Positions 4,852 through 10,924 of a stretch of 10,924 nucleotides of DNA are shown here, one piece after another. Source of the stretch: Spirochaetia bacterium. GTDB taxonomy: Bacteria; Spirochaetota; Spirochaetia; Treponematales; Breznakiellaceae. The notes below the pieces were generated by a model that was given only the letters and a program-made list of their open reading frames with translations, was not told where the DNA came from and ran no database searches. The stretch lies in the NCBI GenBank assembly GCA_025997675.1, contig BNUX01000092.1, positions 1 through 10,924 of the forward strand, in the 5' to 3' direction. The translations under genes were made by a program, and so were the position numbers. Position 1 is the first letter of the stretch. Every line of letters starts with the position of its first letter.

Positions 4852-6315
4852 GGAAGCAGAAACCTTTTCCTCCAAATCCCCGGTATCTATCCGCATATAA
4901 CCGTTGGCGTTAAGGGTCGCCGAGGGGATGCTGTTCACCGCGCTGATTACAATGGTCAGAACCGGTGTCAGTTCGTCGGCTTTGACGTTGGCGAAACGCA
5001 TTATGCGTACCGCTCCCTTGGGGGCCGGGACTTTCCTATCCCCGGCGGCAAAGCGTAGCGAACTGCTGTTCAGCGTAACGCTACTTTTCCCCAAGGCCTT
5101 GCCTTTCTCGTTGAGCAGCGTTACATCAAGTTTGAAGCTGAACGACTGCTTTCCGGCAAACACCACGGTCCCCGGCGTTTTGGGGGTTACATCCAGCAAG
5201 GGCCAGCCCCTAAAGCCCCAGGCATCGCGCCGCCCGGTTTGTTCAAGACCGCCCAACAGGGCGTTAAGGGCCGCAAAACCGGCCTCCGATGGGTCAAGGG
5301 CTACCCGCATCGCAAGGTTCGCGGTCCGCTTTGCGTAATCCGTTTCGCCCTCCTGAACCAGATTCGGGTCAAAGGTGATTTCAAAAGGCGGATGTTCATT
5401 GAAAAAACGGGACGCTTCCTTAAACGCCTCAAGCCAACGGTCGCGGGCCTGTAGGTCGTTCATGATGCGTTCACTTAAGCTGCCACCGCTTATGGACGAA
5501 GAAAGTATGTTAAGCCGGGCAAGGGCTTCTATCTGGGACGAATCAAAGTTAATCGCCTGGGTGTAGTTGAACAGCGCTTCCACGGACGAGCCGCTTGCCT
5601 GGGCGGTAATACCCTTTGCAAGGCCGGTTTCAGCACGAACCACGGATGTATTGCCCGCCAAAAGGGAATGCTTTCCGGCGGCGGTAAGCTGTACGCCCAA
5701 CTGGGCAAGCAGATCAGCGCTGGCCTCGTTGATAAGCGTCCCGTTTCCCTCTATCTGCCGCAGGGTACCGTTCTTCATAAAAGCGGCCTTGCGCTCGCCG
5801 GTACTGGAATCGCTCACGGAAAGCTGCAACGAATACTGATCCTCCGAAAGTTTCTGGATAGTACCGATGAGAAAGTATTGGGCATTAGTGAGGCCGCCGA
5901 TTTTTATATAGTCCGCATCGGTAAACCTTTTGTTTGCCGCGATATCCTGCTCGGCGATTATCCGATCCAGATTCTGCCGGTCTACCAGGGTAACATTGCC
6001 ATATTTTTTGAAATTGTTGTTCAACAGGCCCTGCACATACACCGGCAGGTATTCGGGAGCCGCCCCCTGAGCTTCCGGCGCAAGCACCGCAAGCCGTATA
6101 TCTTTGCCGCCGTCGCCCTCGAACATCGGCCCGGTAGTAGCCGCTGCAAGCCGCCCCACCGCTCCCCGTGCGCTAATCTCCCCATCACCCCCGGAAAATG
6201 CCCCCCCAATGCTGAAAGAAGCGCAGGCGGCAATGCCCAGAGCCGCGCCCAGAACACTCAGTATCAATAAAACAAACCCGCGCTTCATGGACATATTAGC
6301 TTGCGCCTTTCTCAC
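4120..6315 (-). CDS. CsgG/LpoB-like lipoprotein with C-terminal TPR array
   Basis: The frame is open to 6468, but GTG 6315, with aggggg 6 bases upstream, gives a good start (731 aa) and a signal peptide ending in lipobox IAAC (Cys31). ATG 6294 is an alternative. Residues about 73-215 (IRLAVLAPEAQG, YVQGLLNNNFKKYGNVTLVDRQNLDRII, YFLIGTIQKL, YSLQLSVSD) fit the CsgG/LpoB-like fold found in curli-secretion pores and penicillin-binding-protein activators. A middle region has no recognised fold. Residues about 489-731 hold one partial and six full 34-residue TPRs of the type AYxNRGxxYxxKGDYDRAIADYTxAIRLDPxxA, a protein-protein interaction scaffold. Predicted location is the periplasmic face of a membrane. 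It diverges from the XRE regulator at 6496, which may control it. The TPR DNA is less GC-rich than the N-terminal part, suggesting fusion or expansion. Confidence 0.8.
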   Translation of the reverse strand: MRKAQANMSMKRGFVLLILSVLGAALGIAACASFSIGGAFSGGDGEISARGAVGRLAAATTGPMFEGDGGKDIRLAVLAPEAQGAAPEYLPVYVQGLLNNNFKKYGNVTLVDRQNLDRIIAEQDIAANKRFTDADYIKIGGLTNAQYFLIGTIQKLSEDQYSLQLSVSDSSTGERKAAFMKNGTLRQIEGNGTLINEASADLLAQLGVQLTAAGKHSLLAGNTSVVRAETGLAKGITAQASGSSVEALFNYTQAINFDSSQIEALARLNILSSSISGGSLSERIMNDLQARDRWLEAFKEASRFFNEHPPFEITFDPNLVQEGETDYAKRTANLAMRVALDPSEAGFAALNALLGGLEQTGRRDAWGFRGWPLLDVTPKTPGTVVFAGKQSFSFKLDVTLLNEKGKALGKSSVTLNSSSLRFAAGDRKVPAPKGAVRIMRFANVKADELTPVLTIVISAVNSIPSATLNANGYMRIDTGDLEEKVSASKFFDYDYYEGDYDRAIADYTQAIKLDSKDAVAYKNRGTAYDNKGDYDRAIRDYDQAIRLDPNFALAYNNRSSTYNNKKDYDLAIRDCDQAIRLDPNFALAYKNRGYAYGGKSDHDRAIADYTMAIRLDPDDALSYANRGVEYKEKGDHDRAIADYTEAIRLDLKDYTYFNRGYSYSMKGDYDRAIADFTETIKIDPKHVVAYNIRGYLYYNKGDHTQARADWTMALQLDPNNQHARDHLERLK

Positions 6316-6380
6316 ATAGCACCCCCTGACCGCCGGCAACCGTTCCTTGCCCCATTTTCGCCTTAAAATAACCCCACTAT

Positions 6381-6395
6381 TGAACGTTTCGTTCA
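6381..6395. promoter_or_regulatory. Perfect inverted repeat, candidate XRE operator
   Basis: TGAACG-ttt-CGTTCA is a perfect 15-bp inverted repeat in the 180-bp divergent region, 66 bases upstream of the CsgG/TPR start and 100 bases upstream of the XRE start. Size and symmetry suit a dimeric XRE-type repressor. The link to this regulator is inferred from position only. Confidence 0.5.
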
Positions 6396-6441
6396 TGAGA
6401 TATGGAACATTTAGATATACACTATGGCATGATTTATTCTT

Positions 6442-6469
6442 TGTCAATCTATCTAACTTGCAGTTCAAT
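6442..6469. promoter_or_regulatory. Overlapping divergent promoter elements
   Basis: On the plus strand TTGTCA (6441-6446), 17 bases, TTCAAT (6464-6469) forms a plausible promoter for the XRE gene. On the minus strand an exact TTGACA occupies 6447-6442; at 17-base spacing its -10 is only the weak TAGTGT, serving the CsgG/TPR gene. The -35 boxes overlap on opposite strands, so the two promoters would compete for polymerase. Confidence 0.4.
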
Positions 6470-6495
6470 AGGATAGAACGCTAAGGACGGGTTGC

Positions 6496-6816
6496 ATGGG
6501 AGGACAGGACGTAAAGGATGCTTTAGGCAGAAACATTAAGTTTTTTCGGGCTCACCGGCAGTTATCCCAAGCCGATTTGGCGGAAAAAGCCGATATTTCC
6601 ATCACCTTTTTAAGCCATATAGAACGCGGCCTGCAATTCCCCAAGGCCGAGGTCTTATCCTGCCTTGCCAAGGGCCTTGAAGTAGAGGTCTACGAGCTAT
6701 TCAAGGGCGAAATTGTCCACAATGAGACCAAAAAGCTCCTGGACCGCTTTTCCGGGGATATTACCCACAATGTCGTCCAGGCCCTGGAAGCCGTGTATAA
6801 GCAATATGACCTATGA
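6496..6816 (+). CDS. XRE-family transcriptional regulator, 106 aa
   Basis: Residues about 9-67 form a standard Cro/CI-type helix-turn-helix: LGRNIKFFRAHRQLSQADLA, then ISITFLSHIERGLQFPKAEVL, then LAKGLEVEVYELF. The recognition helix lies around ISITFLSHIERG. The remaining 40 residues (HNETKKLLDRFSGDITHNVVQALEAVYKQYDL) look helical and could serve for dimerisation; no ligand domain is present. An aagga ribosome site precedes the ATG. The gene is transcribed away from the CsgG/TPR lipoprotein, and the inverted repeat at 6381-6395 is a candidate binding site, so it may regulate itself and that neighbour. The stop TGA overlaps an ATG (ATGA) that opens a frame into the repeat array; I do not regard that frame as a gene. 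Confidence 0.85.
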   Translation: MGGQDVKDALGRNIKFFRAHRQLSQADLAEKADISITFLSHIERGLQFPKAEVLSCLAKGLEVEVYELFKGEIVHNETKKLLDRFSGDITHNVVQALEAVYKQYDL

Positions 6817-6846
6817 TGAGCTGCCCCGCTATCATCCATAGTGCTC

Positions 6847-7001
6847 CGCGACCCGCGTACACCCATACGCAACCCGCGTATACCCATACGCGACCCGCGT
6901 ACACCCATACGCGACCCGCGTACACCCATACGCGACTCGCGTACACCCATACGCGACCCGCGTACACCCGTACGCGACTCGCGTACACCCATACGCAACC
7001 C
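6847..7001. repeat. 21-bp tandem repeat (minisatellite) of hairpin units
   Basis: Seven head-to-tail 21-bp units start at 6847, 6868, 6889, 6910, 6931, 6952 and 6973, followed by a broken eighth (cgcaaccc, 6994-7001). Units differ only by single-base changes. Across each unit junction the sequence tacgcg-acc-cgcgta is a perfect 6-bp inverted repeat in five units and has one mismatch in the first two. It fills the gap between the converging XRE and transglutaminase-like genes. Because 21 is a multiple of 3, several reading frames stay open by chance. Confidence 0.9.
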
Positions 7002-7003
7002 AG

Positions 7004-7015
7004 GGACGTACGTCC
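7004..7015. repeat. 12-bp perfect palindrome ggacgtacgtcc
   Basis: This fully symmetrical site lies directly beyond the tandem array and before the end of the converging gene at 7045. It could be a protein-binding site. It lacks a T-run and has no loop, so a terminator is unlikely. Confidence 0.4.
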
Positions 7016-7044
7016 GCGACCCGCAGACGTAACCGGCTCAGTTA

Positions 7045-8550
7045 TCAGCGTTTCTGCAAAGCCCGCTCCACCAAATTAAGATCCTGTGTCAGGTTCCGGT
7101 TCCCGGGGAATTCCTCCAGAGCCGCCCGCACAAACCGCCCGGCCCCGTCGTAGTCCCCCCGGTTGTACAGGTCCGCAAAGGCATTGTGCAGTTCCGCCAA
7201 GCGGTTGTTGCGATATACATTGATGGCCTTTTCCAGTTGAGAATCCCGGCCGTACCGGGCTATAGCAGACTCGATATAACTGATGGCTTCCCGGGCGCCA
7301 TTGGCGGAGGAAGCTCGCTCCCCCTCCTTGAGGATGATAAAATCCCGCAGTTCCCTGGCTCTGTTTTCGGCGAGTACACCCCGGCTTCGGGCATCGTCAA
7401 TGATCAAGAGGACCGCTTCGGCTTCCTCCGTGGTCCGTATACCCGTGGAACGCTGCACCAATTCTGCGTCCAGCACCAGGGTTTCCAGACGGTCGAAGTT
7501 TTCCCGGCTCATCATTGCTGCGTTGGCTTCCAGACTCGCCCGGGCATCCGCTATACGTTTTCCCCGTATGAACTTGACCAGAAGGTTATTCAGGGCGGCG
7601 TAGGTGAATTCCTGCCAGCGGTCATCATCGGGATACCGGCCGCCGGCCAGGGCCGCCCATTCGAGGGCCCGCGCCTCCTGCCCGGATTTCATCAGGGACG
7701 ATCCGTAATTCAGCAGCCGGTCGGTCATGTCCCGCTGGGGGTCCGCAAAAAAGGCCGGATTCGTAGAATCCGCAGTTTCGCTTTCCCGGCGGTCCCTGAG
7801 CAGCGCCGCCCGGTTTATCGCCAGGGGAACCGCCTCGTTGTAACGGTTCCGTTTTTCCAGTTCCACTATCCGGTTCGTTAAAATGAGGGAAACCAGTTCC
7901 AATTGGCTGATTGGCGCCCGGTCCCGGTAATTCCGGGCGGGCACATAGGCAAACCCCGTCACTTTACCGAACCCGTCGTGGAATTCCCGGCGGTTCCCCG
8001 GATCAAAGCCGATTGGGTTGGTGGTTTCCACATCGATACGCTCCGCGCCGGTATTCACCGTAATAAAGGCGTGGTCCTTAGTCATCACCCCCTGCACATC
8101 CAGCCCCGCTGCGGTGGCAAAAATGGCGTAGAGCACCGCCGAAGAAACGCAGTTGTACCGCCCGGTCCTGAAGAGCTCGTCCAGCCGGGTCTGGTGTTCC
8201 ACATAGCCCTTGAGAAAACGCTGATGGACAAAGGTGAGGACAAATTCCCCCCGCGCCTTGGGGTCCGGAGGCAGATCCGGCATGGCCAGCAATTCCGCCG
8301 CAGCATCTCTGATAAGCGCCGGCTGAGACGCCGCATTGGCTGCACCGGCGGCGCCAACGGAGGAAACCCAAAGGGCAATTTCCCCGATATCCTGCCAGGA
8401 ATAGGTCCTGCGTCCGGCAAACTCATACGCCTTTGGGTCCGGTTCCAAGGGGGGAAACGGCGCCGTCTGTGCGGGCAGGCCGGATATAAACACTAACCCG
8501 GTGAGGGTCAGGGCTGCTTGCAACGCTAAGGTTTTCTTTTTCATCGGCAT
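7045..8550 (-). CDS. Exported transglutaminase-like / TPR protein
   Basis: The start is set at ATG 8550 (501 aa): MPMKKKTLALQAALTLTGL followed by VFISGLPAQTA is a cleavable signal peptide, so the protein is exported, probably to the periplasm. ATG 8544 is equally possible; the open frame upstream to 8595 adds no signal features. Residues RYNCVSSAVLYAIF (Cys134), MTKDHAFITV (His160) and RIDVETTNP (Asp173-Asn178) fit the Cys-His-Asp triad region of transglutaminase-like cysteine proteases/acyltransferases. The C-terminal half is alpha-helical with irregular TPR-like pairs (RALEWAALAGGRYPDD, GDYDGAGRFVRAALEEFPGN). Its substrate is unknown. It diverges from trxB by 56 bases. A -10-like TAATAT ending 10 bases before the ATG, with no ribosome site, implies a very short leader. 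Confidence 0.7.
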   Translation of the reverse strand: MPMKKKTLALQAALTLTGLVFISGLPAQTAPFPPLEPDPKAYEFAGRRTYSWQDIGEIALWVSSVGAAGAANAASQPALIRDAAAELLAMPDLPPDPKARGEFVLTFVHQRFLKGYVEHQTRLDELFRTGRYNCVSSAVLYAIFATAAGLDVQGVMTKDHAFITVNTGAERIDVETTNPIGFDPGNRREFHDGFGKVTGFAYVPARNYRDRAPISQLELVSLILTNRIVELEKRNRYNEAVPLAINRAALLRDRRESETADSTNPAFFADPQRDMTDRLLNYGSSLMKSGQEARALEWAALAGGRYPDDDRWQEFTYAALNNLLVKFIRGKRIADARASLEANAAMMSRENFDRLETLVLDAELVQRSTGIRTTEEAEAVLLIIDDARSRGVLAENRARELRDFIILKEGERASSANGAREAISYIESAIARYGRDSQLEKAINVYRNNRLAELHNAFADLYNRGDYDGAGRFVRAALEEFPGNRNLTQDLNLVERALQKR

Positions 8551-8560
8551 TGATTCTACC

Positions 8561-8566
8561 ATATTA
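8561..8566 (-). promoter_or_regulatory. Candidate -10 box of the transglutaminase-like gene
   Basis: TAATAT on the minus strand lies 10 bases before ATG 8550, placing the transcription start near 8554, about 4 bases upstream of the start codon. No convincing -35 box is seen at 17 bases, so support is modest. Confidence 0.3.
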
Positions 8567-8570
8567 CCCG

Positions 8571-8600
8571 TTGACGGTACTACGGGGTATTTCATACTAT
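8571..8600 (+). promoter_or_regulatory. Promoter of trxB giving a predicted leaderless mRNA
   Basis: TTGACG (8571-8576), an 18-base spacer and TACTAT (8595-8600) form a strong sigma-70-type promoter. Only gattgt separates the -10 box from ATG 8607, so transcription should begin at or within a base or two of the start codon. No ribosome site precedes the ATG, consistent with leaderless translation. Confidence 0.6.
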
Positions 8601-8606
8601 GATTGT

Positions 8607-9524
8607 ATGACAGACGCCGATTTACTTATTCTGGGAGCCGGTCCTGCGGGCCTCGCCGCCGCTCAATACGGCAGCCGGGCTAACCTCAAGGTCCTGGTAA
8701 TAGAACAGATGTCCCCGGGCGGCCAAGCCCTGATGATCGATAAACTGGAAAACTACCCCGGGGACCTCAATCCCCGGTCGGGCTTTGACTTTGCCGAGGA
8801 CATGCGCCGCCAGGCGGAAAACTTCGGCGCTGAAATCATCGGCGATGGGGTCATTTCTCTGGAGAAGGAGGGGGATCTTTTTAAAGCCGTCCTGGACAGC
8901 GGCAGAACACTCCGCGCCTACGCCGTAATCCTCGCCACCGGCGCAACCCACCGCAGCCTGGGTATACCCGGGGAGGCGGAATTTGCAGGCCGGGGGGTCT
9001 CCTACTGCGCCAGTTGTGACGGCCCCTTCTTCAAGGGGAAAAAAATCATGGTGGTTGGCGGCGGCGACGCAGCTTGCGACGAAGCCCGGTACCTTTCGCT
9101 TTTAACCGATCAGGTCATCCTGGTCCACCGCCGGGATTCTTTCCGCGCCCAAAAAGGCGTGGCCCAACGGGTCCTTGAAAATCCCCATATAGAGGTCCGC
9201 TTCAACACCCGCCCGGTGGAGATCCGGGGAGACAAACAGGTCGGCTCGGTACTGCTGGAAGACGCCGGGAAACAATACGAGGAGCCGGTCAATGCAGTAT
9301 TCATCTTCGCCGGAACCGTCCCCCAGACCAGCCTTGTCCCCGACATCGCCGTGGATACCGCAGGCTACATTATCACGGACCAGCGCATGGAAAGCTCCGT
9401 TCCGGGCCTCTTTGCCGCCGGGGATGTCCGTTCCAGCCCCTTCCGCCAGGTGGTGGTCGCCGCCGCCGAAGGGGCCATCGCCGCCCACTGCGCTGCGGAG
9501 TATATTGACTCACTAAAGGGTTAA
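8607..9524 (+). CDS. trxB: Thioredoxin reductase (NADPH)
   Basis: This 305-aa flavoenzyme transfers electrons from NADPH through FAD and a redox-active disulfide to thioredoxin in the cytoplasm. All landmarks are present: FAD-binding GAGPAG (residues 10-15), the active-site pair CASC (Cys134, Cys137; the usual CATC with Ser for Thr), the NADPH-binding GGGDAA (151-156) followed by the HRRDSFRA phosphate-binding loop, and the C-terminal FAD motif GLFAAGDVRSSPFRQV (Asp273). Length matches bacterial low-molecular-weight TrxB. The start at 8607 is required to keep the first FAD motif intact and sits directly behind the promoter. Upstream in-frame ATG 8550 would place coding sequence across the promoter and is rejected. 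The closely related flavoprotein family of ferredoxin/flavodoxin reductases lacks the CxxC, so the assignment is firm. Confidence 0.92.
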   Translation: MTDADLLILGAGPAGLAAAQYGSRANLKVLVIEQMSPGGQALMIDKLENYPGDLNPRSGFDFAEDMRRQAENFGAEIIGDGVISLEKEGDLFKAVLDSGRTLRAYAVILATGATHRSLGIPGEAEFAGRGVSYCASCDGPFFKGKKIMVVGGGDAACDEARYLSLLTDQVILVHRRDSFRAQKGVAQRVLENPHIEVRFNTRPVEIRGDKQVGSVLLEDAGKQYEEPVNAVFIFAGTVPQTSLVPDIAVDTAGYIITDQRMESSVPGLFAAGDVRSSPFRQVVVAAAEGAIAAHCAAEYIDSLKG

Positions 9525-9535
9525 GTTACGCCTTC

Positions 9536-10924
9536 TCATAATACCGATATATCCGGCTTCTTGATCCCCGCCGCTTCGTAAATATCGATCACCCTATCGG
9601 TAACAAGGGCCTTGTCAACAATCTGGCGTATGGCGGTTTCCAGTTCAGTATCGCTGCGTCTATCACCGGGACGGTCAAACTTGGAGAGCCGGGCTTTAAT
9701 TGCCTGGAAGAAGGCGACCTCGTCCTTCACGTCCATAGCCTTATCGTGGGGAACCGCAATGGAGAAGGCCTGGGACAGGGCGGTAACTTCATTGAGGAAA
9801 CGCTTGCGTCCGTCATCAAGGGAGAGGATGTGTTCCTTTGTGGTATATCGTTGTTATGCCATTCCGGCCTGAGCACGATAATCTCCGCATAAAGGGCCGC
9901 AGCAATCCTGCGGGACATGGCGACAATCATAGCCTTGCCGCTTATTACTTCCTGGCGCTGTTCAAAGTGGCCCACCACATCAGCGGCAATCTTTTTGATT
10001 CGGTCCTTGCTACCGATAAGCGCCTCAAGCTGAGTCCACTTAGCCTTGGCCTTCTCTGTCTCCGCAAGCTCATCCATCTCAAGCTCATCGTCAAATTCCT
10101 TGATAAGCTTTTTCCCCGCATCGCTCAAAGCAACCCTGGCGAGCCGGCTTTCGTAGTAGATCCGAACCGTGGCGCCGTCCTCCACCGCCTGGGCAATGTC
10201 GTAGATGTCCACATAGTTCCCGAACACCGCCGGGGTGTTCACATCGGTGCTTTCGATGGGGGTGCCGGTAAAGCCCAGGTAGGTTGCGTTGGGCAAAGCG
10301 TCCCGAAGGTACTTGGCAAAACCGTACACCGTCCGCTTACCGATTAGCTCCCCGTCACCGTTTTTCTCGTCCACGGTCTTTGCCTTAAACCCGTACTGGC
10401 TCCGGTGCGCCTCGTCGGCGATAACGATGATATTTTCCCGATCCGAAAGTTCTTCATACACATTGCCGTCATCATCGGGCTGAAACTTTTGAATCGTGGT
10501 AAAAACCACCCCGCCGGAACGTACCTTGAGCAGCTCCTTCAGGTGTCTGCGGCTGTCCGCCTGAACCGGTTCTTGGCGCAGAAGCTGTTTGGACGCAGCA
10601 AAGGTGTCGAAAAGCTGATCGTCTAAATCGTTCCGGTCGGTAATCACCACCACGGTAGGATTATCCATGGCAAGAATGATTTTCCCCGTATAGAACACCA
10701 TGGACAGGGACTTCCCCGATCCCTGGGTATGCCACACCACCCCGCCCTTGCGGTCCCGCTCCGGCTGGACCTTTACCCCCGGCAGTCCGTATGTTTCAGG
10801 ACTTTCTGCGGTGATGCTTCCGTTAATAATCCCCTTAGACTTCCTGCTAAACCCGGAAGCCCGCAGGGTAGATTCCACCGCCCGGTTCACCGCGTAGTAT
10901 TGATGATAGGCCGCAAGTTTCTTC
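9536..10924 (-). pseudogene. hsdR: Type I restriction endonuclease R subunit, deleted remnant (runs off window)
   Basis: The frame is open to the right edge: [19 protein letters not shown] continues upstream of the GTG at 10890, so the 5' part, including the nuclease domain, lies outside. Present are the first motor domain with Walker A HTQGSGKS (10731-10708), [15 protein letters not shown] (10416-10405) and GFTGTPIE, then a conserved run to RPEWHN near 9855. There the homologous sequence jumps to [13 protein letters not shown] (about 9847) in another frame, which continues to KKPDISVL and a stop at 9536. The original frame instead runs nonsense to a stop at 9727. By comparison with the family, roughly 150-180 residues of motor domain 2 are missing, and the C-terminus after KKPDIS, which normally continues for well over 100 residues, is also gone. 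The protein cannot translocate DNA, so restriction should be lost. No hsdM or hsdS is visible here. Confidence 0.88.

Noticed and set aside
5668..6270. Long plus-strand open frame (200 codons) antisense to the CsgG/TPR gene
   Set aside because: The opposite strand carries a clear CsgG-like protein with a signal peptide; the plus frame has no domain or start signals.
6316..6468. N-terminal extension of the CsgG/TPR lipoprotein to ATG 6468
   Set aside because: It would put about 50 residues before the lipoprotein signal and cover the divergent promoter region; GTG 6315 has a strong ribosome site.
6847..7001. CRISPR array
   Set aside because: The repeats are head-to-tail without spacers, only 21 bp long, and no cas gene is present.
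6813..7079. Open frame of 88 codons starting at an ATGA overlap with the XRE stop, rich in AYTHTRP repeats
   Set aside because: The 21-bp repeat keeps at least four frames open on both strands, the other frames are equally long, and there is no separate ribosome site or recognisable domain; it is a by-product of the repeat.
7186..7881. Plus-strand open frame (231 codons) antisense to the transglutaminase-like gene
   Set aside because: It is a typical shadow frame in GC-rich coding DNA; the minus-strand product has a signal peptide and catalytic motifs.
8550..8606. N-terminal extension of TrxB from ATG 8550
   Set aside because: It would translate the promoter elements, and the family begins a few residues before the GAGPAG motif, as it does from 8607.

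Overview
The window looks like a chromosomal accessory region of a spirochaete, most likely a Treponema of the termite-gut type. That is inferred from three tandem LPP20-like lipoproteins with a relaxed spirochaetal lipobox, a CsgG-like/TPR lipoprotein, a secreted transglutaminase-like/TPR protein and moderate GC content. No rRNA, tRNA or marker gene confirms it. All assignments come from reading motifs; no database search was run.

Layout from left to right. 1-277 (+) holds the tail of an antitoxin-like gene overlapping (ATGA) a 48-codon PIN toxin remnant that has lost its middle. 397-2913 (-) is a tight operon of three LPP20-like lipoproteins, bracketed by two near-identical 24-bp boxes. 3185-4065 (-) carries two small orphan genes: an unknown 137-aa protein and a 99-aa HNH/zinc-ribbon-like protein. 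They are separated by a hairpin-rich gap and each is preceded by the same leader repeat. 4120-6315 (-) is a large lipoprotein with a CsgG/LpoB-like domain and C-terminal TPRs. Divergent from it, 6496-6816 (+) is a small XRE regulator. 6847-7001 is a 21-bp tandem repeat whose units fold as hairpins, between convergent genes. 7045-8550 (-) is an exported transglutaminase-like/TPR protein. 8607-9524 (+) is a complete thioredoxin reductase. 9536-10924 (-) is the 3' part of a type I restriction hsdR that carries a large internal deletion, a frame change and a truncated end; it runs off the window.

Functionally, most of the intact genes point to the cell envelope: four predicted lipoproteins plus one exported protein. 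The XRE regulator may control the divergent CsgG/TPR lipoprotein through a perfect inverted repeat in their shared 180-bp intergenic region. Both recognisable defence modules (toxin-antitoxin and type I restriction) are deleted relics, so this is a site where such systems have entered and decayed. The trxB and transglutaminase-like genes share a 56-bp divergent promoter whose geometry predicts leaderless or nearly leaderless mRNAs. I do not see a complete new defence system. The least explained parts are the two small orphan genes with duplicated leader repeats (3185-4104), the boxes flanking the lipoprotein operon, and the hairpin minisatellite.
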